NCBI GenBank assembly: GCA_963759115.1
Contig: CAVWXT010000006.1
Location: forward strand, 372,001-436,000
Source of the DNA: CAVWXT01 sp963759115
GTDB lineage: Bacteria > Planctomycetota > Planctomycetia > Pirellulales > Thermoguttaceae
Length of the DNA stretch: 64,000 nucleotides
Direction: 5' to 3'
The notes beneath the pieces were generated by a model. The model did not search any database. It saw only the letters and a list, made by a program, of their open reading frames with translations, and was not told the DNA's origin. Both the position numbers and the translations under genes were made by a program. Below are positions 36,211 through 45,075 of the stretch, one piece after another (position 1 is the first letter of the stretch; every line of letters begins with the position of its first letter).

Positions 36211-37524
36211 TCACAACAGCCGTTCCACCGGCGGGAATCGCTCGCCTAGCACGGCGATGCTGTCGACGCCGAGCCATCGGTCCAACAGGGTGGCGTAGAC
36301 GCTGCGGAAATCCGTGTGGAACTTCAGGCGTCCCCGATCCAAGTCGCTGAGGCTGGGATGGCGGCCGACCAGGCGTTCCTTGAGCCGCCCGCCGACCACG
36401 AACATCGGGGCGGCATCGCCGTGGTCGGTGCCACGGCGGCCGTTCTCGGCCACCGTGCGTCCGAACTCCGAGTAGGTCATCAGCAGCACCCGGTCCAACA
36501 GCCCGGTGCGGCTCAGATCGTCGGCGAACGCGGCCAACGATTCGGACAGATGGTGCAGCAGGGCGGCATGGTTGGGCGCCTGGTTGGCGTGGTTGTCGAA
36601 ACCGCCGAAGCCGTCGCCGCCCAACTCGGTCACGTAGATTCGAGTTCCCAAGTCGGCCCGGATCAGTTGGGCGATGGTGCGAAGATTCTGCGCCAGTGCA
36701 AGCGGCGGATAACCGCCGAGGCCGCCGTCCTTCTTCACCACCCCTTCCACCTTCGCACTGGCCGCGCGAGCCCTGACGGCCTCGCGGTGCATGAACTCCA
36801 AGAGCGGCTGTCGATTGGCGTCACGAATGTCGCCGGTAAGGTGGGCATCGCCCACCGAATCGCAAGTACTGGTAGGGTGGGCATCGCCCACCGAATCGCG
36901 CACCCTTGTGGCGGGCAGTGCCCGCCCTACCCAGCCACGGGCTTCGCCTTGGAGCGTGCAATCGTCGATGGTACGCAGAATGGGCACAACCGCCCGCTGG
37001 GCGTTGAGCGTCAACGGTCGCCGGGTTTGGCCCACGAACACACCGGGCATGCCCGGCTCTTCGGACCGGTCGAGACGGTCGATGGTCCGGCCGAGCCAGC
37101 CTGTTTCGCGGGGGGCGCCCAGCCGGGCCGTTTGCCAGCTCTCCATCGAGGTCTCGTGGTTTTCACTGACATTGGGGTAGCCCACGCCCTGCACGATGCT
37201 CAGGCGGCCATCCTTGTAGAGCCGATGAAGGCCGGCCATTTGCGGATGGAAGCCGAGGCCGGCGTCGATCTTGAGCACCTCCTTGTCCGTGAGCCGCAGC
37301 GTGGGACGCGACCGATGATAGTGAGCGTCCTCGTAGGGCACGACTGTGTTCAGCCCGTCGTTGCCGCCGGACAATTGGAGCGCCACCAAAATGGTATCGC
37401 CGCTTGCCTGCGTGGCGGCGGCCGCCGTTTGGGCCAACAGCGCCGGAACCGCCGTCGATCGCAGCCAGATCAGGCCGGCGCCGCCTATCGTGCGGCTGAG
37501 GAACTCGCGTCGGGTGGAGGCCAT
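36211..37524 (-). CDS. DUF1501 protein, Tat-exported, with a palindromic repeat insert
   Basis: 437 residues. The Tat signal TRREFLSRTIGGAGLIWL at 4-21 sends it folded across the inner membrane. The rest is the DUF1501 fold (alkaline-phosphatase-like): VALQLSGGNDGLNTVVPYED at about 47-66, then SENHETSMESWQTA, YVTELGGDGFGGFDNHANQA and YSEFGRTVAENGRRGTDHGD near the end, with His/Asp residues that fit metal binding. Residues about 200-228 (ALPATRVRDSVGDAHPTSTC and on) are encoded by a palindromic repeat at 36839-36926 and are not family sequence. DUF1501 genes in planctomycetes normally pair with a DUF1553 or DUF1800 gene; none is present here. Confidence 0.85.
   Translation of the reverse strand: MASTRREFLSRTIGGAGLIWLRSTAVPALLAQTAAAATQASGDTILVALQLSGGNDGLNTVVPYEDAHYHRSRPTLRLTDKEVLKIDAGLGFHPQMAGLHRLYKDGRLSIVQGVGYPNVSENHETSMESWQTARLGAPRETGWLGRTIDRLDRSEEPGMPGVFVGQTRRPLTLNAQRAVVPILRTIDDCTLQGEARGWVGRALPATRVRDSVGDAHPTSTCDSVGDAHLTGDIRDANRQPLLEFMHREAVRARAASAKVEGVVKKDGGLGGYPPLALAQNLRTIAQLIRADLGTRIYVTELGGDGFGGFDNHANQAPNHAALLHHLSESLAAFADDLSRTGLLDRVLLMTYSEFGRTVAENGRRGTDHGDAAPMFVVGGRLKERLVGRHPSLSDLDRGRLKFHTDFRSVYATLLDRWLGVDSIAVLGERFPPVERLL
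36839..36926. repeat. Palindromic repeat elements inside the DUF1501 gene
   Basis: Two copies of GGTGGGCATCGCCCACCGAA (36840 and 36876) followed by GGCGGGCAGTGCCCGCC (36910-36926). The same family occurs between genes at 50588-50646. It adds about 29 codons in frame. Confidence 0.85.
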
Positions 37525-38113
37525 GGGAATGGTCCCGCTAGTTACGCCGAATCAAAGGCTGACGCCGCGTGCCCGAAGGCCATGTTTCGTCCCATTCGTC
37601 AACGTCGCGGCGATCAGTCCGATCCTAATGATAGCGGCGGCGTTATGGCCAGTCAACCGAGCGACAGCATGCGGGCAGGCGTGGCAATATACAGGCACGG
37701 CAATTCGGCTTTGGCGGAGGTTCAAGCCGAGCCCTCGTGGCATGCCCACTGCCTGAAGGCATGCATCCACACTGCGCGGCACCGACGCGGCCCGTTGACA
37801 TTCGTGTCGCTCTCGATGAGGATAACAGCGCCGTTCGGGGCGTGCCCAGCCTAGCCCTCTCTGGGCACCGACCGAAGGTTGGTCGGGAGAGGGGACCAAG
37901 AAGGCTGGCTCTCCAAACACGCTCGTAGATGGCACACGAAGAAGCTGCGGAGCCGGCGTTCCCAGCCTTCGGATACCGAGTACGATCCTTCAGGCCGGGA
38001 TACTACAGATACTACAATAGCACGAGCTTAGCGTGGGGAGAGGCCGTGTTTGGCCGGTTGCCGGAAACGGAGCGAAGTTGCAGACGCAGGCGGTTGGTAT
38101 TAGCCTCTTCCTC
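37525..38113. other. Intergenic stretch without genes
   Basis: No convincing gene; the frames on both strands overlap each other and lack ribosome sites. It contains hairpins, for example CCGACCGAAGGTTGGTCGG near 37869, and a near repeat ATACTACAGATACTACAATAG at 38000-38020. The Tat-protein promoter on the minus strand lies at its left end. Confidence 0.5.
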
Positions 38114-39400
38114 TCAGGCCAAGTCCCGAACCTGCTGGTACAAATCCTCGGCGCCAAAATTCCCCGATTTCAAGACCAGCAACAGTCGGCGATCAGGCCA
38201 CGTGAAGCAGAAAGGAACGCCGGGAGAGATCGGCAGTCCGACCTCGACGGCTTGGATACCCAGCCGGCGGCAGACCGTTCCGGACGTCTCGCCGCCGGAG
38301 ACCACCAGGCGGTTGACCCGCTGCTGGCGGACCAAGTGATGCGCCGCCTCGGCCAACGCCTCGGCGATGCGATTGCCGGTCTCCACGTCGGTCAGGCCCA
38401 AGGTCCGGCCCAGTGCCAGCGCCTCGGTTGCTCGCCCATCGAGATCGAAAGGCGAATACATCAGCACGGGCCGGCTGTGAGACAGTTCCTCCGCGGCGCG
38501 GGTCACGATGGGGTTCAAGTCGCACGTGCCGCGCAGCACGGCCGGCGCGTCCAGACGGATGGCGGCCCAGCCGTGCGCGAGGGCATGATCTGCCTGCCGG
38601 CGGGTCATGGGCGACTGGCTGCCGGAGACCACCAAGGTCGCTGTGCCAACCGCCGCCAGTTCCCGATCGAATCGCGGTGGAGGCCGGCCTGGATAGTGCA
38701 TCGCGGCCATCGCGGCGGTAATGCCGGAGCCGCCGCTTCGCAGCGGCCAATCGCGCGTCGCCTCGGCGATCGCCAGCAGGTCTTCCTCAGCGACGGCGTC
38801 GGTCACGATGTAGGAGCACCCCTCGGCGACGCGTTTTTTCAACATCCGCCTTGTGGCTTGCGCTCCGAGACGTATCACCGAAAGGTCCGTCAGGCCGACT
38901 TTCTTCGAGGTCTGATAGCCCAGCCAGCGAACGATGTTCGCGTCGGTCATGGGGTTGAGCGGATGCTGCCGGAGCGCCGATTCCGACAGCAGCCGCGAGC
39001 CGACGAAGAGATGCCCCTGGTAAACGGTGCGCTCGTTGACGGGCAGGGCCGGGCAGACAATCGTGGCGCCGGTCGCCAGGGCGTCGAGTGCGGCGTCCAG
39101 GCTGGGCCCGATGTTGCCCTCCCGGGTCGAGTCGAAGGTGGAGCAGTACTTCAATTGGAAGCGGTCGGCGCCCCAGGTCTTCAGCAGGCCGATCGCGCAA
39201 CGCGTGGCCCGTGCCGCTGCCGCCGGCGCGATCGACCGGTTCTGCGTGCCGACGACGAAGGCCTCGAAGCCGGCCAACTCCGCCAGCGGCAGTTGGGAAT
39301 CTGCCTCCAGCGCGAGCACCGTGCGGATGCCGCGCTGGGTCAGCATGCCGGCGGCGTCGGTTGCGCCGGTATTGTCGTCGGCAATCAGCCCAAGCTTCAT
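38114..39400 (-). CDS. Four-carbon acid sugar kinase family protein (OtnK/DtnK type)
   Basis: About 428 residues from the ATG at 39400; the open frame extends upstream but MKLGLIADDNTGATDAAGML is the true family start. The N-terminal DUF1537 half has the LIADDxTGAxD motif, KYCSTFDSTREGNIGPSLDA (about 92-111), and VCPALPVNERTVYQGHLFVG (128-147). The C-terminal half carries VVSGSQSPMT, and LVVSGGETSGTVCRRLGIQA for nucleotide binding. The family phosphorylates tetronate or 2-keto acid sugars after a dehydrogenase and isomerase, feeding glycolysis. The racemase-like gene just upstream (58-base gap) is a usual neighbour in such clusters. Confidence 0.85.
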   Translation of the reverse strand: MKLGLIADDNTGATDAAGMLTQRGIRTVLALEADSQLPLAELAGFEAFVVGTQNRSIAPAAAARATRCAIGLLKTWGADRFQLKYCSTFDSTREGNIGPSLDAALDALATGATIVCPALPVNERTVYQGHLFVGSRLLSESALRQHPLNPMTDANIVRWLGYQTSKKVGLTDLSVIRLGAQATRRMLKKRVAEGCSYIVTDAVAEEDLLAIAEATRDWPLRSGGSGITAAMAAMHYPGRPPPRFDRELAAVGTATLVVSGSQSPMTRRQADHALAHGWAAIRLDAPAVLRGTCDLNPIVTRAAEELSHSRPVLMYSPFDLDGRATEALALGRTLGLTDVETGNRIAEALAEAAHHLVRQQRVNRLVVSGGETSGTVCRRLGIQAVEVGLPISPGVPFCFTWPDRRLLLVLKSGNFGAEDLYQQVRDLA

Positions 39401-39458
39401 GGGGTATCCCGTTTCCATCCGGCGGGCTTCGGCAAGGGGCTCCGCGCCGACGCCCCTT

Positions 39459-40125
39459 TCATCTCGCTTCCTCCAGCACGGCTGCCAGCCGCCGCATGGC
39501 CGGCTCTGGACTGGACAATAAGGGGACCTTCCGCTCCTCCGGCGCCATCGCATCCACGATCCGCGTCATGCTCACCTGGGCCAGCAACACCGCCTCGACC
39601 GAACCCATCAATTCGAGCAGATGCCTCTTGACGATGGCGTCGTGCCGGCCCACGTCTCCCGACAGAAATGCCGCATAGGCGCCTTCGCAGACGACCGCCT
39701 CGACTTGCACCGCGCGTCCAAGCTGCCGGGCCTTTTCGACAACCAGCTCCGTGCTGGGACGCAGCGTCGCCGGGTTCGTCGCAATCACTCCGATTCGCTC
39801 GAATCGCGCCACCGCGTCCTCGACCATCGGTTCGTCGATCGACAGCAAGCGAGCCTTGACCAGCGTCGCCAGTTCGGCAACGCACGGCGAGATCGTAGAG
39901 CATGTCAGTTGGATGACGTCGGCCCCGAAGCGGTCGGCGGCCAGGACGTTCTCGCGAAGCCGCGCGGATTGCCGGCGTGAGCCCTCCGGCCGCCAGGATC
40001 GATCGGATCAGCGTCTCGTCGGCAATATGGCACGTGTCTACGCCCGGGCAGAGGCCGCCCAAAAGCCTGTCGAACAGGGGCTTCAGTCCGCAGACCGTGT
40101 GGACAAAGACTACCGTTGGTTTCAT
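39459..40125 (-). CDS. Asp/Glu/hydantoin racemase family protein, one frameshift
   Basis: Repaired length about 222 residues. It starts MKPTVVFVHTVCGLKPLFDR. The first catalytic Cys is in VIQLTCSTISP at about residue 75, the second in AVVCEGAYAAF at about 160; this two-Cys arrangement with acid-base exchange on both faces is the mark of the superfamily. Frames change near 39967 (an extra G before CGGCTTCGC). Members racemise or isomerise small acids, and some work with the four-carbon kinases. It is likely co-transcribed with the kinase gene. Confidence 0.7.
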
Positions 40126-40443
40126 GACGTGGGTTCCTGCCGGGGCAACCTTGAATCCGGGTGTGCCTCGTATTCCGACCCGTCCTGTGAATCGGTCGTA
40201 TTTCGAGGTAGGCCGGAAAAGGGATGGCTTAGTGCGACAGCCGGGCAACGCCGAGCCGCGTTAGGCAAAAACATAACCCGCGCGTTCCGCTCACTCACGG
40301 CTTGGCGGACGTCGCGTCCGGCCTGGCTTTGGCCGTGTCGCCTTGGCCGATCGCCCGGGCCGTAAAATTCTTGAAGCCGTAATTGGCGTTGGTTCCCTCG
40401 TACTCTTTCGCGTTCTTGTCTCCTTGTCAAAATCAATGATACG
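40126..40443. other. Intergenic region with a short unassigned open frame
   Basis: On the minus strand bases 40426-40295 are open for 43 codons without a start (NAKEYEGTNANYGFKNFTAR and on, then stop). The wording looks protein-like and may be the tail of a lost gene, but it is too short to name. Otherwise nothing. Confidence 0.35.
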
Positions 40444-41686
40444 TTACCGATCACTACCGATGCAGTACAGGTGGCTGAAGCTCCGCAGGAAGATCTGGCC
40501 GCCGCTGATCGCCGGCGAAGCATAGGTCTCCTCGCCCAGGCTCGTTCTTTGCCACGACTTCGAACTTCGGGCCAGCCTTGACCACGTTCATGACGCCGTC
40601 GTCGTTCAGAAAATAGACCAGGCCACTGGCCGTCACGGGCGAGGCATGGTGCAGCCCGACGTCTTCCTGCTTCCACAAGATATTCCCGCTGGCGGCCTCG
40701 TAACAACACAACTCCTTCTTGGCCGACGAAGTCAGGAAATAGTCGCCAACCGCGATCGGCGACGGAACGTAGGGCGCACCCTGCTTCGTCTGCCAGGCCA
40801 CCTTCCGCTTCGTGACGTCCCCTTCGCCGTCCGGCTTGATGGCCATGAGGATTTGGGCAGGCCAACTGCTCCCGCAAAGCACCAGGCCGGCCTTTTCATG
40901 GAAGACCGGAGTGGCGATGTATTCCTTCGAGGGGCCGTCGGCCGTCCACAACACGGCGCCATCTTTCGGATCGTAACTTGTGACCCTGCTGTTTGCCGCA
41001 ACGATCATCTGAACCCGCCCGGCCATTTCGCGGACAAGCGGAGAACTGAAAGCCTGTGTGAATCGCTTGGGCTCGACGCGCCAAACCGTTTTCCCGTCAA
41101 GACGACCGAGTGCGGCAATGAAACCCGCCTTCATGCCGCAACAGGCCATCAGCACCTTGTCGTCCAACAAGACGGGACTGTGGCAAAACCCCCAATGACT
41201 GTCGAACGGGCCGGGCCTGGCAATCCACTTCCGCCGGCCGGCAAAATCGTACGCCGCCACGACAACTTCCTTTCCGTCGAGAAACGCGACGTACACCCTC
41301 TCGCCGTCCGTAGCGGGCGTGCTCGAAGCGTAGCTGTTCTCCGGGTTCTTGGCCTCCAATTCGGCATTGAGCACGGTTTCCTGCCAGAGGATCTTGCCGT
41401 TCTTCCGGTCGAGGCAGAGCAGCACGCGGTCCTTCGTTTCGACAAGAGCGGTGGTCAGAAAGAGCCGGTCGCCCCAAATGATTGGCGACGAGTGGCCGAC
41501 GCCCGGCAGGGGCGTCTTCCATGCGACATTGTCGGCGCCGCTCCATTTCGTCGGGACGGTGGTTTCCAGGCTGGTGCCGTCGCCGCGAGGACCTCGCCAT
41601 CCCGGCCAGTCTTCGCCGGCAACCGGGGATCGCGCAATCGAGACAATGACCGCTAGAAACGTCAGGCGCCAGCAAACTTGTTTCAT
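40444..41686 (-). CDS. Secreted PQQ-like beta-propeller protein, one frameshift
   Basis: Repaired length about 413 residues. Signal peptide at 1-24. The body has seven to eight repeats of the pyrrolo-quinoline-quinone-binding propeller type, seen as WPGWRGPRGDGTS near the start, VLLCLDRKNGKILWQETV, KRKVAWQTKQGAPYVPSPIA, and ELCCYEAASGNILWKQED. The end in the second frame is ASPAISGGQIFLRSFSHLYC, joined by removing a C near 40539. Such proteins are abundant in planctomycetes; the fold is secure, the activity is not, and most are not enzymes with PQQ. It lies in a run of minus-strand secreted sugar-related genes. Confidence 0.75.
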
Positions 41687-41951
41687 GTTCCAGTTTCAAT
41701 TCTCTTGTTCAATGGGGATTTTGCACATAGGCTTCGCTCAGATTCGCTCCGAGCAGCAACAGCTCGCTATGTTAACAGAGCGGCTCGTTGCCTTCCAGCC
41801 TCCGGGGAGTCCAAGCCGCGTGATCCGATGCAAGACCGCTGTGGACAGCCGCGCTAGCTGATGTGTCGGAAACCCTTGCTTTGATGGGCCGCCCGCGGGA
41901 TCTTCTCCCCCCGGCGACCTCGCAGCGTCCCGGATTGCTCGGGGGCAACGT

Positions 41952-43201
41952 TTAGTGGAACAGCCGCACGCGTTCTGAGAAAGGGGTGGTATTGTGGGAC
42001 GATCGAGAGGACGGACGGCTTGATGCGGCAGGCGCACCTTCGACCAGCAGGCCCAGGATCACCTGTGCGTAGAGCCGGTGGCCGAAATCGTTCGTATGGT
42101 TCACGCCATTGCCGGTCAGATCGTGATAATGCTTCCGTTTCAACACGTCGGTCCAAAGGGCGGTCACGTCGGCCAAGGCCACGCCCCGGCCGCACGACGA
42201 TGCCAGCGCGTCGCGATACTTGGGAAACATCTCCGCGGGTGTCGCCTGCCACTCCGGGTTGCCCAACATCGGGGCCACCAGGATGAACTCGGTCTCCGGA
42301 TTCGACTCGCGCACGCGTCCCATGATCTGCTCGATGCTGGTTCGGTAGCGTACGGGATCGCGGCGGCTCACGTCGTTCATGCCGTAGGCGATCAGCACCA
42401 GGTCGGGCTTTGCGGCGGCAATGTCGGCGGCCGTCTGGACACCGTAGTCGGCCGTCTTTCCCCCGACGGCGAGGTTCTTTAGCGTGATCTTCGTGTCGAA
42501 GGCCCGTTGCAGCCCCAGGGCGAAGAGTTCGCCGAAGGGCGGCATGTAAGGCGGCGCCTGCGCGGGCCGGAGGCGTTGCCCCCTTCGGCAATGCTGTCGC
42601 CGGTCAGGCAAATGCTCAAGGGCCGGCGGGCCTTCAACGCGGCCAGCGTGCGGGGCAGGTTTTCGGTGGCCCGTTTCGGCACAAATCCTTGCCACGGTTC
42701 TCCGCCGCGCCGGTACGTGATCTCAGCCTGTTGGTCGTGGAAGAAGTGTCCCTCGCCAAAATACAACAGCGTCGCCGGGTCGCCCGTCTTGTAGCCGATC
42801 GCGTGCGATCGCCCTTTCGTGCGATACAATTCCTCGCGTTTCTTGAAGGGAATGCGGGAATCCTTCGTCAGTACGATGCGGCGGGATTCCGCCTGCACCA
42901 GGTAATCCTTGCCCAATTCATAGGTCGTTTCGCCCGTGGCACTGTGCAGCGACATCACTTCGGCGGGCACGAACAACAAGTTGGCAGCCGGCGGATGTTC
43001 GGCGTCCTCCTGCACGAAGAACAGACCTTCGCGGTAGACGATTTCAGAGTTCCAGAAGGGCTCCAAGAGGTGCAACTCGTCCACGCTGACCGGCTTGCGC
43101 TGCGGGGCGCTGGGCGGCGAGGCGGACCAAGCGGACAGCACCCAGCCGATCCCAATCAATGTCCCGATGACTGCCGCGATACCTACGCGGGCGTTCTTCA
43201 T
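41952..43201 (-). CDS. Secreted SGNH/GDSL-type esterase, one frameshift
   Basis: Repaired length about 417 residues. Start chosen at 43201 (MKNARVGIA) with GAGGAAG before it. An N-terminal membrane or signal segment (11-30) leads to a ~170-residue beta domain. The SGNH core follows: SICLTGDSIAEGGNASG (Ser nucleophile of the GDS block), LKNLAVGGKTADYGVQTA (Gly), LIAYGMNDVS (Asn) and HTNDFGHRLYAQ (Asp and His). A missing base near 42565 splits the frames. It probably removes acetyl or similar esters from glycans in the periplasm. It is followed by the PQQ propeller gene and preceded by the lactonase. Confidence 0.75.
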
Positions 43202-43370
43202 AATCTTCCTCATTGCGGTCAGCATCGGTAGAATATCGCGCAGTGTAGTCGCACCGCTACGAATGGTCAATTCGCCGAGTGCCTTCCTCTCCGTCCCAAA
43301 CATATCGGTGACGGAAGCTTTCGTGTCCGGGATCTCTGCCGACGCTCCGAAGACGCAACAACAAGCTATC

Positions 43371-44627
43371 CTACCCGCCTGTCCCCAGGTCGAGAAACAC
43401 AATCACCGACGGATTGCCGACCGGCGCGTACTGGCCGGTGAACGCCAGACTGCCGGTTTCTCGATTCGCGCGGAAGACCGTGACCGCGTCGCTGCGCTGA
43501 TTGCACGAGTAGAGAAACGTCCCGGTCGGATCAAAATTGAAGCTGCGGGGATAGTCGCCGCGAGTCCACTGCTCGCCCGCAAACGTCAGGGTCCCCGTCG
43601 GGCCGACGGCAAAATAGGCGATGCTGTCGTGCAGGCGGTTCGCCGCGTACACAAACCGGCCGTCTGAGGAAACCAATATCCCGGAGGCAAAACTGCTGCC
43701 GGCAAATCCGGGCGGCAGGCTGGAGAGCGTCTGCCGCGCCGCCAGCCGGCCTTTCGTGGCGTCGTAATCAAACAACACGATGGTCGAGGCTTCCTCTTGC
43801 AGCGAATACAGCCAATTGCCGTTGGGATGGAACGCAAAGTGGCGCGGGCCGTCTCCCGCCGGCAGCGACACCGCGGCGGGATCGTTCGGCACAAGTGCGC
43901 CCGCGCGTTCGTCGAATTTCCATACGTGGAGCCGATCCAGCCCCAAGTCCGCGGCCAGCACGAAGCGTCCGGTGGAATCGGCCTGAATCATGTGCGCGTG
44001 CGGGAAATCGTGCCCGCTGATGGCGAAGCTGCCCGGCGGCGCGTTCGTTGCCCGCTTCGGCCCGACTGTGCCGGCGCTTTTCTTGACATCGCTCGCCGGC
44101 CCCAGTCGGCCGTCCGGCAGAATCGGAAACACCGCCACGGAACCGCCGGCATAATTGGCCACCAGCAGGTATCTCCCGGACGGATGGACGCTCGCATCGG
44201 TCGGCCCGAGGCCACCGGAGCTGACGGTGTTGAGCAGCGTCAACTGTCCGTCGGACCGGTTGACGGCCAGTGCGCTTAGGGAACCCGAGACGCCTCCGTC
44301 GACCACGTCCGTCGCATTCGTCGAATACAGGCGGGTTCCCGCCGCATTGAACACCAGGCAACTCGGACTCGTCGCGTGCGGAAAAATGCCCGCGGGCGAC
44401 AAGGCGCCGGTGGCGCGATCAACGCGAAACAGATGAATGCCTCCTCCATTGCCCGGCGGCAAATCCACCTTGCCCGGCGGAGTATCCACCGGAGGCGAAC
44501 TATAGGTGCCGACGTACGCCATGAGCGGCCCCCGGGCGGCGGGCGATTGTGCTTTAACCCACGGCGCGAGGCTCGAACCCGCCACCGCCATGCCCGTCGC
44601 AATTTTCAGGAACGAACGTCGCTTCAT
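43371..44627 (-). CDS. Tat-exported lactonase-family beta-propeller (6-phosphogluconolactonase-like)
   Basis: About 418 residues from ATG 44627; five extra codons are possible upstream. A Tat signal, KRRSFLKIATGMAVAGSSL, opens it. The seven-bladed propeller shows GNGGGIHLFRVDRATGAL, PTDASVHPSGRYLLVANYAG, HFAFHPNGNWLYSLQEEAST and, near the end, YPRSFNFDPTGTFLYSCNQR, the repeat wording of the Pgl/CMLE-like family (YkgB/YbhE type). It may hydrolyse sugar lactones in the periplasm. It is grouped with an SGNH esterase and a four-carbon acid kinase, consistent with acid-sugar use. Confidence 0.8.
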   Translation of the reverse strand: MKRRSFLKIATGMAVAGSSLAPWVKAQSPAARGPLMAYVGTYSSPPVDTPPGKVDLPPGNGGGIHLFRVDRATGALSPAGIFPHATSPSCLVFNAAGTRLYSTNATDVVDGGVSGSLSALAVNRSDGQLTLLNTVSSGGLGPTDASVHPSGRYLLVANYAGGSVAVFPILPDGRLGPASDVKKSAGTVGPKRATNAPPGSFAISGHDFPHAHMIQADSTGRFVLAADLGLDRLHVWKFDERAGALVPNDPAAVSLPAGDGPRHFAFHPNGNWLYSLQEEASTIVLFDYDATKGRLAARQTLSSLPPGFAGSSFASGILVSSDGRFVYAANRLHDSIAYFAVGPTGTLTFAGEQWTRGDYPRSFNFDPTGTFLYSCNQRSDAVTVFRANRETGSLAFTGQYAPVGNPSVIVFLDLGTGG

Positions 44628-44739
44628 GGTTCGTGGCTCCACGTTGTCAGCAGGGGCGTTGCGCAGGGCTCTGCAACTAAAAACATTGGCGAGACAACGA
44701 CAATTGTGCGTCCTGGATTTGTGCCGATCTTTTCAACAG

Positions 44740-44923
44740 TTCTTTTCTCTAGCCCAGGCGTTTCACGCCTGGGAAAGCGAGTGCGGAATCAAGGACCTGT
44801 CAGGCCCGTTTTACGGGCCTCCTGCATTGCCGACGACCAGGACGCCCGTGAAACGGGCGTGACATGGGAATCGGAAACGCCGACCTTTTCCCAGGCGTGA
44901 AACGCCTGGGCTAGAGAAAAGAA
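44740..44923. repeat. 184-bp inverted-repeat element
   Basis: Outer arms TTCTTTTCTCTAGCCCAGGC and on, about 36 bases perfect (44740-44776 with 44887-44923), each being itself a hairpin around GTTTCACG. Inside are two more palindromes (GGCCCGTTTTACGGGCC near 44798 and CGCCCGTGAAACGGGCG near 44846). It looks like a composite of REP-type hairpins or a MITE. Confidence 0.9.
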
Positions 44924-45075
44924 ACAGCCACCATCGGAATGAAACCAGCATCAAAACATCAACCCTGTTTGGGGCCGAATGTACCGACTTTTTAGCAGTC
45001 CAAGTCCTGCCTGCCGACATCCGGCCCTCGCCCCTCTCGACGCGACCCGTGATCGTCTGAAGACTTCCGCGGCCG

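Noticed and set aside
40295..40426. A 43-codon open frame (EYEGTNANYGFKNFTAR) as a gene
   Set aside because: No start codon and no family; may be a remnant but cannot be supported as a gene.
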